A stretch of DNA of 64,000 nucleotides from Ruminococcus flavefaciens (GCF_900119075.1 NZ_FPIP01000002.1:248001-312000), one strand, 5' to 3'; counted from the stretch's first letter, positions 24,333 to 34,284 are shown. The notes: generated from the sequence alone by a model not told the origin. A program made the numbers and translations.

Positions 24333-26840
24333 ATGCGCGAAAAGATAATACTTGCACCAACGGCGAACGGTACTGAGCTTCTTAGAAGTCTTGCACTACA
24401 CGGTATAAACACGTTGTGCCTGAAGATAATGAGCAGTGCGGAGCTTGCTGAAACTGCTCTTATGCGAAGCGGTGAGACGGTAACCCGACAGTATATAAGA
24501 ACTGTTGACGAGCCAGCTCTCATATTCAGTTTCCTAAATGAAATAGAGTTCTTTTCTGCTGCTACATTTGCAGATGCGCAGAATATCGCCGCTGCGCTTG
24601 ATTCTCTGAGAAAGCTTATAATGTCAGATGAAAGCAGCATACTGCATGAGAAGCTTTCACAGGGCGAATTTGCCATTAACAGCGCTGCGTTGGGACAAGT
24701 CTATGACAGATATATCACTGAGCTTGAGAGCAAAGGATTCATTGACAGTATACAGCTCATAAGAAAAGCAGTTGAGCTTTCTGATACCTTAGATGCAGAA
24801 TTCTGCATATTGCGGGAATACCAGCTTGCTCCTCTTGAAGCAGTTCTTATTGGTAAGCTTTCAGGCGGAAGCTATAAGGAAATAACGCTGTGTGAGCTCA
24901 GCGGTGTTGAGAAACAGCCTGTTGATTACAGTGATATTACCGAGGCGTACGGTGATTCAAATGAAGCGGAGCATATAATCGAGACTATATATTCCGAAAA
25001 TCTGCCGCTGGATAACTGCATCGTTGCAGCTGCCGATACTATGAAGTATTCTCAGCTTTTCTACGATATAGCAAGTCAGTACAATATCCCTGTGACATTC
25101 GGCTGTGGACTTCCTGTCAGCAATTCCACATCTGCTGAGCTTATGCGTAATTTCCTGACGTGGGAGACCACCGGCTACAACGGCAAGGATTCGCTGTACG
25201 GCATAATATTCAGCGAAAGCTTTGACCGTCAGAAGCTTATCGGAGAGCTCTCTGTTGAAAACGAGAAAACACTTCGTGATATAGTGGATATTGCAGGCAC
25301 TATGAGGCTATCCTGCGACCGTGAGAAAAATGAGGATAAGCTAACCGATTATGCCAATGAATATCCGGAGAATACTGACTATGTCGAAATGATAAGGCTC
25401 ATGTTTGCGGAGTTTGAGCACGGCTGCTCATATATAGTGAAGAATTATGCTGTTATACGTGACGATTTTGCAGGAAGACTTGACCGTTCCGCTGTTAATG
25501 CCGTATGCGAGGAGATGGATGCATATACTGCACTTTCAGGCGGCAACGTTATTGAGATAATTGACCAGCTTCTGACAATAAACGTGTGCTGTGAGAACAG
25601 CCGTGAGGGAGCGCTGCATATAACAGGCATTAAGCAGGCTATGTGCAGTTTGCGAGAGGAGCTTTTTGTTACAGGACTTTCGGCTGATAATTTTCCGGGT
25701 ATGCCACGCGAGAATTACCTTGTTCCCGATGGTGACTACCTGATGTTTGATGAGAATGCTCCCACATCAGAGAAGTGTATAGCCGACAAGAAGCAGGCGC
25801 TCTCTGACCTTTTGAGAACTGCTTCTTCACTTGGAAACAGAGTACACTTATCCTATTCTGGATACGATACTGCGGAGCTTAAGGAAGCGAATGCATCGTC
25901 TCAGCTTTTTGAGATATTCAGAGAGAAAAACGGCGAAGACTCCACGCTGGACGACCTCAAAAACAGTATCGCTCATACAGGCTTTTTCGAGAACAGCTAT
26001 TCAGCTTCACGGCTTGTGGGCAGAGCATATAACAGTGGCAGTATGATAAAAGCGTCATATGAACCGAAGGAAGAAGCTTCTGTAAGCATTCCCACTGAAA
26101 ATGCTTTCTCACCCAGCGCTATAGAGACATATCTCAGCTGTCCGAGAAAGTATTATTTCAGCTATATCCTCAACATGGAAGAACCCGATACCGATGATGT
26201 TTTTGTAGTGATAAAGCCACTGGATATGGGTAATCTGGTCCACGGACTTATGGATGACGCTTTCAGATATTCCATGTCAAAGGAAAAGGTTAAAGCAGAA
26301 GCTGTCCGTCGATTCAATGCTTTGCTTACAGCCCGTCCGCCCATAAACCCTCCCGATGTGAAACGTGTCCGTGAGGATTTCATGCGCATGGTGGAGAACG
26401 GATTTGAAAGCAGCGCAGGAAATGAAGTCATCTATTCCGAACACACCATAAAGCCTGTGAAAATAGGCAGTATAAAGCTCAAGGGACGTCTTGACAGACT
26501 TGAAAAAACTCCCGACGAAAATATAGTTATTGTTGATTACAAGACGGGCAGGAGAGTAAACCACAGACAGGATGACATAGCATCATGTCTGCAGATACTT
26601 CTCTATGCAGCTATGCTTGAGGAGAGTGAGGATATAAAGGTGAGCGGCGGAGAATACCGTTATCTGCGGTATAACAAGAGCATTCCATGTGCATATACGG
26701 AGTTCATTAAGGAAGCGCTTGTAGGTATTACAGAGAATTTTGCCAAAGGCGTTTCCAATGCGGAGTTCCCGCCTCATATAAGTGACAATTGTAGATTTTG
26801 CGGATACAGTAATATTTGCAGAAAGGGGGACGGAGAATAA
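24333..26840 (+). CDS. addB: AddB-like nuclease subunit
   Basis: An 835-aa protein resembling the AddB/RexB subunit of the Firmicute double-strand-break repair complex. The C terminus has the RecB/AddB nuclease with SPSAIETYLSCPRKYYFSYIL, GNLVHGLMD, LKGRLDRLEKTPDENIVIVDYKTG (motif G-D..DxK) and the trailing CRFCGYSNICRKG; the four cysteines (one in LSCPRKY, three at the end) are the Fe-S cluster ligands of AddB. Residues before this carry a degenerate UvrD-like helicase part: the N terminus reads LAPTANGTELL where AddB usually has a Walker A site. It is shorter than the usual 1100-1200 aa. The stop overlaps the addA start by one base. Confidence 0.8.
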   Translation: MREKIILAPTANGTELLRSLALHGINTLCLKIMSSAELAETALMRSGETVTRQYIRTVDEPALIFSFLNEIEFFSAATFADAQNIAAALDSLRKLIMSDESSILHEKLSQGEFAINSAALGQVYDRYITELESKGFIDSIQLIRKAVELSDTLDAEFCILREYQLAPLEAVLIGKLSGGSYKEITLCELSGVEKQPVDYSDITEAYGDSNEAEHIIETIYSENLPLDNCIVAAADTMKYSQLFYDIASQYNIPVTFGCGLPVSNSTSAELMRNFLTWETTGYNGKDSLYGIIFSESFDRQKLIGELSVENEKTLRDIVDIAGTMRLSCDREKNEDKLTDYANEYPENTDYVEMIRLMFAEFEHGCSYIVKNYAVIRDDFAGRLDRSAVNAVCEEMDAYTALSGGNVIEIIDQLLTINVCCENSREGALHITGIKQAMCSLREELFVTGLSADNFPGMPRENYLVPDGDYLMFDENAPTSEKCIADKKQALSDLLRTASSLGNRVHLSYSGYDTAELKEANASSQLFEIFREKNGEDSTLDDLKNSIAHTGFFENSYSASRLVGRAYNSGSMIKASYEPKEEASVSIPTENAFSPSAIETYLSCPRKYYFSYILNMEEPDTDDVFVVIKPLDMGNLVHGLMDDAFRYSMSKEKVKAEAVRRFNALLTARPPINPPDVKRVREDFMRMVENGFESSAGNEVIYSEHTIKPVKIGSIKLKGRLDRLEKTPDENIVIVDYKTGRRVNHRQDDIASCLQILLYAAMLEESEDIKVSGGEYRYLRYNKSIPCAYTEFIKEALVGITENFAKGVSNAEFPPHISDNCRFCGYSNICRKGDGE

Positions 26841-29800
26841 TGACAGATAATGATAAGCTGGCAAGAGAACGTATATCAACGGATATATATGAAAACTTCT
26901 TTGTTGAAGCCGGAGCAGGATCAGGAAAGACCACTCAGCTTGTGCAGAGAATGACAGAAATGGTCAAGGCTGGTATTGATGTCAGCAAAATATCCGCTAT
27001 TACCTTTACTAAAGCAGCTGCAAGAGAGTTCTATGAGCGCTTTCAGAATCAGCTCATAATTGAGAGCAACAACGAGGAGCTTGATAATACAGAGAGAAAA
27101 CGCTGCGATGAAGCACTTCGCAACATCGACCTGTGCTTTATGGGTACTATCGATTCATTCTCTCATCTGATACTCCATGAGCACCCTTCCGAGGGCAGGA
27201 TACCGTCTGATTCCGAGGTAAGGGACGATGCAGAGATGGCAGAGATATTCAAGAGAGAGTATACTGCTATTCTGCACCATGAATACGGCGAAGAGCTTTT
27301 TGAGAAGTATGAACAGTTCAGCGCTGTGCAGGATCATCCGAAACTTGTGTTTACGGAATTCATCTCAAGGATAATAAACGCAAGAGATGCATATTTCATT
27401 TACGAACATGATGATATTGCCGATATCGATGAGTATTTAAGCGAAGAAAAGCAAAGGCTCATGCAGGTAATTGACAGCCTTATGCAGCGCAAGGATCTGT
27501 GGGGACAGACTAAGGAATGTCTTGAGAAAAACGAACTTCTGGAACAGGAATACAGCGCACTGAAAAGAACATGGAACGGAAATGTCGGCGGTATTTACTA
27601 TACTCTGGGCAAGCTTGACCAGTTCCGTCTGTATGCTGAGCCTGAAAGCATAGGTATACTGGATACATCACTCTTTGCACCGTATACGTCACGCGGAAAG
27701 ATAGCGTATTATACATTTGAGATCAAAGCTTCTGATCTATATAGGGAGCTTGGTGAATTTCAGTATTCGGTCACTGTTGATTTCCTTGTTTCTGCGGCAA
27801 GGGCTATAGCCGAGAGGCTTCGCAGAAATGGAGAACTGAATTTCTTTGATTACAAGCTGTATCTGCGTGATATGCTTAAAAGTGATGCAGAAGGCGATGG
27901 AAAGCTGATACGTCATATATATGACCGCCACAGCTATTTCCTTATTGACGAATTCCAGGACACCGATCCTATGCAGGCTGAGATATTCTTCTATCTCACA
28001 GCTGAGAATCCTGTTCCGAACTGGCGCGAGTGTGTACCGCGTAAGGGTTCGCTCTTTATAGTGGGCGATCCCAAGCAGTCAATATACCGTTTCCGTTCAG
28101 CAGATGTGGCGGCATTTAAGGAAGTGCGCAGACTGTTTGAGAACGGCGTAGGAGAAGTGGTGCAGCTTACAAGGAACTTCCGTTCAACTGTACAGCTGAA
28201 AGAATGGTTCAACACTGCATTTACAAAGCTTCTTCCTGAGGATACTCCTCATCAGAGCAGATTCAGCCTGATACCTATTGAAGGCAGTGATGATAAGTCA
28301 GTGTTCGGCGGTATCTGGACATACAGAGTTACGATAGAACGCAATTCCATAGCAGACGATCAGAAAAAAGTCACCCAGATAATACGCCGACTTGTCAATG
28401 ATCCGAACATACTGATGAAAAGCAAGAACGACACCGAGCCCCGCAGAGTCCGTTACAATGATTTCATGGTCATAGTCAACAGCAAGGAGCATATCCTCAA
28501 ATTTTTAAGAGAGTTTGAAAGCTATGATATCCCTGTCATGGTCGAGGGAAAGATAAACTTCGGAGACTGTCCTGCGCTGTGCGCTCTTATTCCGATAATC
28601 GAAGCCGTGTCATCACCATATGACAGAACAGCGGTCTACGGTGCTCTCACAAGCAAGGTATTCGGCGTAACAGACAGCGAACTTATAACTTTGAGGAACA
28701 GAGGCGTATATCCTGAGATAAATGCTGTTTATAACGAGGCAGTAAGCGAATTTCCTGATGTAAAATATGCACTTGAAAAACTTAACAGACTTGCTGTAAA
28801 AGCGAGAACAATGTCTGCGGTAACCGTGTTTACAACTGTATTTGATGAGCTGAAAGTTCTTGAAAAAACAGGAACGGCATATCTTGAGTACCTTTATTAT
28901 GCACTGGAGCTTCTCAGATCAGCGGAAGAACAGGGCGAGGTCATAAGTGTTCTTGACGGAGCGGTATTTCTCAGAAAGCTTCTTGACGAATCTACTCAGG
29001 AGCGCTGCATAAGCCTGCAAAGAAATGATAACAGAGTTCATATCGCTAATCTGCATAAGGTCAAGGGACTTGAAGCACCTATCGTAATACTGGCTGATCC
29101 GAGAGTAACGGCTCATGCTCCCGAAATGAGGACAGAGCATACTGCTGACGGTACGAAGTGCTATATATTCTCTCTGTCCGTGAACAGGCAGAAGAAGGCT
29201 GTAACCACTAAACAGCAGGTGGCATTTGAGGATGAAGTCCTTTCGTATGAGGCAGAGAAGCTGAGACTTCTGTATGTTGCAGCAACAAGAGCGAGAAATG
29301 CTCTTATCATTGCAGACGCATATACAGGCAGCGGAGATCATGCCAAAAACAATCCGTGGGAGCCTTTTATTCATATGGCGGACGGCGATTTCTTTGCTAA
29401 TCTGCCTGCTAAAGAGACGGATGAGCCAGCACCGAAGCCTGTCAAAAACGCAGACGGACTATATAAGGAAGCGGAAGAAAGTTCTGTATTCGTGCAATCC
29501 AATTCACCGAAGCCGACTTATTCTATCATGCGCCCGAGCCAGATAAAGCTCAGATCTGTCATTGAGTCTGAGGACGACTATGAGGACAACTCCGATACGG
29601 ACATACGCAAAAAAGAGATCAGAACCAATGCTGCTTTGCTTGGTACCATGGTCCATAAGCTTATGGAGTGCTTGGTTTCGGCAAGGAAGCTGCCTGACGC
29701 TGATAAACTTTCAGCTGAGATAATCGGACGATACAGTGCTGTTGACGAGTACAGGGATATGCTGAAAAACGTATATGCTCACATCACTGAAGGCGGCTAT

Positions 29801-30103
29801 GAGCAGAATAACGGTATGTGTACTGATATACTGTCTGAGCTTAGAACAGCCGATGAAGTATACTGCGAAGTACCTTTTTGCTATAAAGTCGAAGAAAAGG
29901 ACGGAACATACACTGTATGGAACGGTGTTATCGACCTCCTTTACAAAAAGAACGGCATATGGCGCATAGTGGACTACAAGACCAACGCCGAAGCTGAAGG
30001 GCTTGACTACAAGTATTCAGATCAGCTCAACGCTTACAAAGAAGCTTTCTTTGCTATGACAGGAGAGAGCGCCGATGCTTTTATCTATCATATTGACATA
30101 TAA
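26840..30103 (+). CDS. addA: AddA-like helicase-nuclease subunit
   Basis: A 1087-aa UvrD/RecB-family protein. Motif I EAGAGSGKTTQLVQRM is near residues 16-31, Ia ITFTKAAAREFYERF, II FLIDEFQDTDPMQAEIF, III VGDPKQSIYRFRSADV, IV QLTRNFRSTVQLKEWFN, V IANLHKVKGLEAPIVILADP and VI LRLLYVAATRARNAL, all intact. The C-terminal RecB-type nuclease has LLGTMVHKLME and NGVIDLLYKKNGIWRIVDYKTN with the catalytic Asp, Asp and Lys. With AddB it resects double-strand breaks for recombination and degrades foreign linear DNA. The start at 26840 overlaps the addB stop (TAATG) and has GGGGGACGGAG upstream. The family is usually core; its place among accessory genes is noteworthy. Confidence 0.88.
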   Translation: MTDNDKLARERISTDIYENFFVEAGAGSGKTTQLVQRMTEMVKAGIDVSKISAITFTKAAAREFYERFQNQLIIESNNEELDNTERKRCDEALRNIDLCFMGTIDSFSHLILHEHPSEGRIPSDSEVRDDAEMAEIFKREYTAILHHEYGEELFEKYEQFSAVQDHPKLVFTEFISRIINARDAYFIYEHDDIADIDEYLSEEKQRLMQVIDSLMQRKDLWGQTKECLEKNELLEQEYSALKRTWNGNVGGIYYTLGKLDQFRLYAEPESIGILDTSLFAPYTSRGKIAYYTFEIKASDLYRELGEFQYSVTVDFLVSAARAIAERLRRNGELNFFDYKLYLRDMLKSDAEGDGKLIRHIYDRHSYFLIDEFQDTDPMQAEIFFYLTAENPVPNWRECVPRKGSLFIVGDPKQSIYRFRSADVAAFKEVRRLFENGVGEVVQLTRNFRSTVQLKEWFNTAFTKLLPEDTPHQSRFSLIPIEGSDDKSVFGGIWTYRVTIERNSIADDQKKVTQIIRRLVNDPNILMKSKNDTEPRRVRYNDFMVIVNSKEHILKFLREFESYDIPVMVEGKINFGDCPALCALIPIIEAVSSPYDRTAVYGALTSKVFGVTDSELITLRNRGVYPEINAVYNEAVSEFPDVKYALEKLNRLAVKARTMSAVTVFTTVFDELKVLEKTGTAYLEYLYYALELLRSAEEQGEVISVLDGAVFLRKLLDESTQERCISLQRNDNRVHIANLHKVKGLEAPIVILADPRVTAHAPEMRTEHTADGTKCYIFSLSVNRQKKAVTTKQQVAFEDEVLSYEAEKLRLLYVAATRARNALIIADAYTGSGDHAKNNPWEPFIHMADGDFFANLPAKETDEPAPKPVKNADGLYKEAEESSVFVQSNSPKPTYSIMRPSQIKLRSVIESEDDYEDNSDTDIRKKEIRTNAALLGTMVHKLMECLVSARKLPDADKLSAEIIGRYSAVDEYRDMLKNVYAHITEGGYEQNNGMCTDILSELRTADEVYCEVPFCYKVEEKDGTYTVWNGVIDLLYKKNGIWRIVDYKTNAEAEGLDYKYSDQLNAYKEAFFAMTGESADAFIYHIDI

Positions 30104-30108
30104 CGAAA

Positions 30109-30133
30109 AAACCCTCGGCATTGCCGAGGGTTT
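30109..30133. terminator. Bidirectional terminator
   Basis: AAACCCTCGGC (30109-30119) and GCCGAGGGTTT (30123-30133), with A-rich and T-rich flanks. It serves addA and the convergent phosphatase gene. Confidence 0.8.
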
Positions 30134-30137
30134 CACT

Positions 30138-30617
30138 TTATCTTATAAGAGTTTGTTTGCGAAGTTGCTTTAATTCTTCAAGAGCGTCATAAATTTTGTG
30201 GTACACAACCTGATTGGGATAGTAATCGTAGTTGGCAAATACGGATATGCCCGTGTGATAAAAATGCTCCAGTATAGCCGCCGCACAGCCTGCACTGCGG
30301 CTCTGTCCGTATTCGCACTGACAAATTATATCCTTGCCGTCACAATATGCTTTGTTGATATACTTTGCAAGCTCTACTGCTTCGGGAAAGAAGCTATCAT
30401 ATGTATATCCCTTTTCCGGCAGATAATCAAGGTCAAGATCATCGACCTCGCAATAGAATATATCATTGCAAGCGCTGCTGTAATCGACACGTGAATAGCT
30501 TTTGTCAATATGCTTAAGTACCGGATCACAAAAGCTTATAACTGCTGTATTATCAGGGAATGAACCTTCTGCTATTATACGCTCGATTGCCTCTCTTGAA
30601 TATACAGTTACGTTCAT
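30138..30617 (-). CDS. Tyrosine/dual-specificity-phosphatase-like protein
   Basis: A 159-aa protein with a CX5R phosphatase loop: ICQCEYGQSRSAGCAAAIL near residues 97-115, where CEYGQSR gives the catalytic Cys and Arg. The usual general-acid Asp could be in the DDLDLDYLPEKGYTYDSFFPEA segment. It probably removes phosphate from protein or RNA ends; the substrate is unknown. GGAGGG lies before the ATG. A related but distinct CX5R protein is encoded at 39358-39822 next to RtcB, which makes RNA-end processing worth considering. Confidence 0.72.
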   Translation of the reverse strand: MNVTVYSREAIERIIAEGSFPDNTAVISFCDPVLKHIDKSYSRVDYSSACNDIFYCEVDDLDLDYLPEKGYTYDSFFPEAVELAKYINKAYCDGKDIICQCEYGQSRSAGCAAAILEHFYHTGISVFANYDYYPNQVVYHKIYDALEELKQLRKQTLIR

Positions 30618-30691
30618 TGAATCCCTCCATATTTTCCTTTACAAAGGCCTCGATTGGTTATCTCTATTTTAATTCAAATCAGGTTGTTGCG

Positions 30692-31216
30692 TTACCCGAC
30701 ATTGATATACGCAGTTGTTATTTCTGCAAAATCTCCCCAGAAAGCACGACTTATCAAACGATCGTTAAGCCCATCATGTATTTCCTTCTGAGAGGAAGTC
30801 ATCATGAAACGTTTGCCTGATTCGTAGAACGCATTGAAAAGAAGTATAAGCTCGTCCTGTGTTTTCTCTTTTCCTGCAAGTCCATGTATATCGTCCACAA
30901 GAAGAACATCAGCTTGCAAATACTTCTCACGGAACTGTTCTGATGTACCGCCGCTGATGATAGTATTTGTAAGAGACGATACAATGTCAGCTGTTGTTGT
31001 GTAGATAACATGAAACTGAGGGGAATTCTGCTCAATCGAATTTTTAACAGCATAGAGCAGATGCGTTTTGCCTGTTGAAGTTCCGCCGAATAATGACAAT
31101 GGCTTTGAATCGGCATTTTTCGCAAACTGCTTTGCTTTCTCAAAGGCGCTGCTATTATATTTGGTAATCCCAAAATTGTCGAACGTGAATCTGCTACCCT
31201 TCTTATTATCTAGCAT
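30692..31216 (-). CDS. Truncated DnaA-like AAA+ ATPase
   Basis: A 174-aa protein matching only the AAA+ part of DnaA: FTFDNFGITKYNSSAFEKAKQFA, Walker A GGTSTGKTHLLYAV, Walker B VLLVDDIHGLAGKEKTQDELILLFNAFYESGK, sensor-1 MMTSSQ and the arginine-finger region DRLISRAFWG. It stops about 15 residues later, without the lid subdomain and without the DNA-binding domain IV of DnaA. AAGGAGGG precedes the ATG, so it is expressed as a short protein. It could be an inactivated replication protein or a specialised loader or regulator that acts on DnaA or a helicase. Confidence 0.75.
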   Translation of the reverse strand: MLDNKKGSRFTFDNFGITKYNSSAFEKAKQFAKNADSKPLSLFGGTSTGKTHLLYAVKNSIEQNSPQFHVIYTTTADIVSSLTNTIISGGTSEQFREKYLQADVLLVDDIHGLAGKEKTQDELILLFNAFYESGKRFMMTSSQKEIHDGLNDRLISRAFWGDFAEITTAYINVG

Positions 31217-31302
31217 TATTCGCCCTCCTTAATAATCTATACGCTGTGACCAACACAGCAACGATTCCATACACTTACGAGTTCAAAATTATAAAAGCGG
31301 TA

Positions 31303-32094
31303 TTATTGCTTCTTTTCGATTTTCGCAAAAATTGTTTTAAATTGATTTCTTAATGTACCGCATTTCATCCATTTGGTTGAATTATTCCAATTCAATTCAT
31401 TAATAAAAGCATCCGCAGTTCGTATCAGCTTTTCCTCATTCCAGACATAGAATTCACTCTCAAAAGGAGTAAGCGGATTTCCTTTGCCATCTATGTAATC
31501 TAAATTACGCTTCTTGTCCGCAAGATAGTTTCGTATTTCTAACTGTATACGATAATACTCTTCGTATTCAAAGTGGCCCCATTTAAGTTTGTCATCAGGC
31601 AATGTTCCCATTCCTTTGACCTCTCTATAATACCATGAAAGCAGATACTTGTCTACCGGAACATGACAAAATTGAAATGTGCCGTTAAGTGCGGCTTCTT
31701 CTGCACTATCAAAACAGAAAATATGCTTTAAAGACATATTAATCAATTTCTGTGCCTTTCCTGGCTTGACGATAATACCTTTTTTACACAAACATTCAAG
31801 CGCATCTGTCAACCATAGACAGGTTTCTTTGTGCCAGGCATCAAATGTATTCTGATCTGTGCAATACTTGTTCAGACACTCCATTAGACTGTTTGTTATT
31901 CTTTGAAACATTTCTTCTTTCTTGCCAGCAACCTCTGGGAGCCCACTCCCTGCAAGATTTCGTGGTGCCATATCTCCATAAGGTCCTGGAGATGCTTTCA
32001 CGGTTTGATAAATATCATCAAAACTGTTAATGTCTCTTGTATGGTCAACCCATGGAAACATTTCAAGTAATTCGTCTCGTAATTTCTTATCCAT
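31303..32094 (-). CDS. Unknown 263-aa protein
   Basis: No family recognised. A soluble protein rich in Trp, Leu and Lys; the middle contains KPGKAQKLINMSLKHIFCFD, a helix of a kind seen in uncharacterised Firmicute proteins, followed by a His/Cys-containing CHVPVDKYLLSWYYREV. AGGAGG lies eight bases before the ATG. The DnaA-like gene follows 86 bp downstream on the same strand, so the two may be co-transcribed. No metal, nucleotide or membrane motif is apparent. Confidence 0.6.
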   Translation of the reverse strand: MDKKLRDELLEMFPWVDHTRDINSFDDIYQTVKASPGPYGDMAPRNLAGSGLPEVAGKKEEMFQRITNSLMECLNKYCTDQNTFDAWHKETCLWLTDALECLCKKGIIVKPGKAQKLINMSLKHIFCFDSAEEAALNGTFQFCHVPVDKYLLSWYYREVKGMGTLPDDKLKWGHFEYEEYYRIQLEIRNYLADKKRNLDYIDGKGNPLTPFESEFYVWNEEKLIRTADAFINELNWNNSTKWMKCGTLRNQFKTIFAKIEKKQ

Positions 32095-32351
32095 AATAAT
32101 ACCTCCTAAATTAATTTTATTTATTTTTATAATGTTTAAATAATCTGCCAGCCTGAAACCGAACTTCCGCTGACAGAAAAGTTTTTATTACAGTTCCCGC
32201 ACCTGTTATCATTCATCAATTAAAGTCAGAAACATTGAACACTGACCTAAACCAATAACTGATAATAATAACTATAAACCATAACGCTGAACATGAACAT
32301 TAACAGTTCATATTCAAAAGGCAAGTGTGAGAACTATAAACGGAAAACGCT
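32095..32351. other. Low-complexity intergenic region
   Basis: About 260 bp with repeated AAC/TAA-rich words (several TAAC, CTGAA and GAACAT-like words at 32230-32320). No hairpin, promoter or gene stands out. Confidence 0.4.
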
Positions 32352-32861
32352 TTAGATGTCTATCTCGAATTCCACGGTACTGTTAATGAGATCGAGGGCT
32401 GTCTGAGCCTTGGCAAGCATATCGGACAGTTCGATATAAAGCTTATTTGCTTCCTCTATATCGTAATTGGTATATTCGTAATCGAGGATTGCACTGTTAC
32501 CGGAATAGCCTGAACTTACGCGGACTTTGGGCATAGCGTCCCTCATTCCGCTAAGTAAAGAACACTGTTTGTTGAGCTGCGGAAGAAATACGAGCATCTC
32601 GTCGATGGTCATATCAAAATCCGGAACAATAGTTGTTGTGTTGAACAAATTTAATGCGTGCTTGAGTTTGCGTATCTTTCTCTCAACCTCAGCCTGAGCG
32701 TCACGCATTTCCTTGAAGTTATACTTTGGACGAACAGATTCGATGTCCTCCTGAAGCGCTGCCACAAAGGTCTTTGTTTTCCCCTCGCGAACCTGTAATG
32801 TACGCAGTTCGTCGTTAAGCTGACGCAGCATCTTCGCTGCTTTTGCAGATGTAATTAACAT
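32352..32861 (-). CDS. DIP1984-family (DUF6847-like) protein
   Basis: A 169-aa, largely helical protein. SAKAAKMLRQLNDELRTLQ, ERKIRKLKHALNLFNTTTIV and the closing AKAQTALDLINSTVEFEIDI follow the DIP1984 pattern (paired helices, an N-rich turn, an ending in vEFEI). The function is unknown; members occur in mobile and accessory regions. The second ATG (32861) is chosen because AAGGAGG is then eight bases away rather than two. Confidence 0.65.
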   Translation of the reverse strand: MLITSAKAAKMLRQLNDELRTLQVREGKTKTFVAALQEDIESVRPKYNFKEMRDAQAEVERKIRKLKHALNLFNTTTIVPDFDMTIDEMLVFLPQLNKQCSLLSGMRDAMPKVRVSSGYSGNSAILDYEYTNYDIEEANKLYIELSDMLAKAQTALDLINSTVEFEIDI

Positions 32862-32912
32862 AAGCATTTCCTCCTTGAAAAAAGCATTATTTATCTTATT
32901 AACTGAAGGCGG

Positions 32913-33125
32913 TTATTTCAGCGCTCCACATTTTACAAATGCAGAGCATCCTCCGTTCGCCTGTTTTATCTGTCCACGATATCCTGAATTCTGATTCTGA
33001 CATTTCCCTGTATCCATAGGGCTTGTGACCTCTAACCTTGAACCCCAACGGTCACAGACATTTCTTCTTCCTGACCAGCAGGCACAAGTCGCACAGTATT
33101 TCGCATCGCAAGTGTACTGATACAT
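32913..33125 (-). CDS. Small cysteine-rich protein
   Basis: A 70-aa protein with eight cysteines: CDAKYCATCACW, NVCDRWG, GKCQNQNSG, GGCSAFVKCG. The spacing suggests binding of zinc or an Fe-S cluster. GGAGG lies seven bases before the ATG. Fifty bases downstream, on the same strand, the DIP1984-like gene begins. The function is unknown. Confidence 0.6.
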   Translation of the reverse strand: MYQYTCDAKYCATCACWSGRRNVCDRWGSRLEVTSPMDTGKCQNQNSGYRGQIKQANGGCSAFVKCGALK

Positions 33126-33243
33126 ATTCTTACCTCCTGTCTGACTAAAAACAGATCAATGAATACGTGGTTTCCTTTTATGATTATATTATGCTATGAG
33201 TGATGTGGAAATTTTTCCTCATAGTGTTTACAGATTTGAAAAA

Positions 33244-34284
33244 TTATTTACTATAATTATTTAGTGCGCTTTTCAGTGCATCAATAATTCGTTCCTTTAA
33301 TGTTACTGGCTCGAGAACAACAGCATGATCTGAAAATTGTACAGCCCATCTGAACATATCTTCTTCGCTGATACGCACTCGCACTATGAAATCTTTTTCA
33401 GTTACATCTGAAAAATCGGCAGATGTGCCGAAGTAATCTATAATATCATTAAGAATATAGCTGTTTGCTCTGAACTTTACCTGAATTATATCTCCGCTGA
33501 ACATATAAACATGCTCTGACATGTGTTCTGGAAGATTTAGACCAAATTTCTTGCCGTTGGTTTTTTCAACCGGTTTTATTGATGTATTGAGTATACGAAT
33601 ATTCTTTATGCGATCGACACGATAATTAGAGATATCGTCATACTTGTCATAATTGCATATTAGATAATATCTTCCACTCATTGTTACCATCTGATATGGA
33701 TTTACTATGTATTTACGGACAGTTCCGTCATTATTTTTTCGAGGGTGGAGTTCTTTATCAATGTCATAGTTACAATATTCAAATTCAACCTTCCTTTTTT
33801 TCTCAATCGCTTCATCAAGAATGTCAATTGTATAGAAAAGTTGAGCGTTGGATATACAGCTATTAGGAGCACAACAGATATGTTTTACCTTGCTTTTGAA
33901 ATATACTGAAGAGAGTCCTTCAAGCTTCTTTATAAGCTCCATGCGCTGGCTATAAGGAATATGGTCAGAAAATAACAGTCCGTCGATGAGGAGCCTGAGC
34001 TCTGAGTCAGTGAAGTCGTGAGTTAAGTACCAGTCGGTGAGAACAATTTTGTCCTCGCCGTCTTTTGCTTTTCTTATGCTATCGCTGTAATTGATATGGT
34101 AACCGAAGTCAACAAGATTCATAAGGTTGCTTCTAACTGATTTTCTGTCTGCGGACATATGGTATTCCTTTTTTAGTATATCAATAATATCCTTTTGTGA
34201 CAGCCTGTGATTTTCATCTGTATACTTTTTCAGTATATCAAGTATATTGATTATCATAAGCTTTTTCGGCTGTAGTTCATACAT
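33244..34284 (-). CDS. WYL-domain transcription regulator
   Basis: A 346-aa regulator: an N-terminal winged helix (ENHRLSQKDIIDILKKEYHMSADRKSVRSNLMNLVDFGYHI), then a WYL domain (KKRKVEFEYCNYD, YIVNPYQMVTMSGRYYLICNYDKYDDISNYRVDRIKNIRIL) and a C-terminal extension (WCX-like, VKFRANSYI...DHAVVLEPVTLKERIIDAL). WYL domains sense nucleic acid or nucleotide ligands and often control defence genes. The start at 34284 has GAGGTG upstream; the longer form has none. The dyad at 34363-34382 is a likely autoregulatory site. Confidence 0.85.
   Translation of the reverse strand: MYELQPKKLMIINILDILKKYTDENHRLSQKDIIDILKKEYHMSADRKSVRSNLMNLVDFGYHINYSDSIRKAKDGEDKIVLTDWYLTHDFTDSELRLLIDGLLFSDHIPYSQRMELIKKLEGLSSVYFKSKVKHICCAPNSCISNAQLFYTIDILDEAIEKKRKVEFEYCNYDIDKELHPRKNNDGTVRKYIVNPYQMVTMSGRYYLICNYDKYDDISNYRVDRIKNIRILNTSIKPVEKTNGKKFGLNLPEHMSEHVYMFSGDIIQVKFRANSYILNDIIDYFGTSADFSDVTEKDFIVRVRISEEDMFRWAVQFSDHAVVLEPVTLKERIIDALKSALNNYSK

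Noticed and set aside
24333..30103. A new two-gene helicase-nuclease defence system
   Set aside because: All motifs, order, overlap and the Fe-S cysteines fit AddB-AddA; no new system needs to be proposed.
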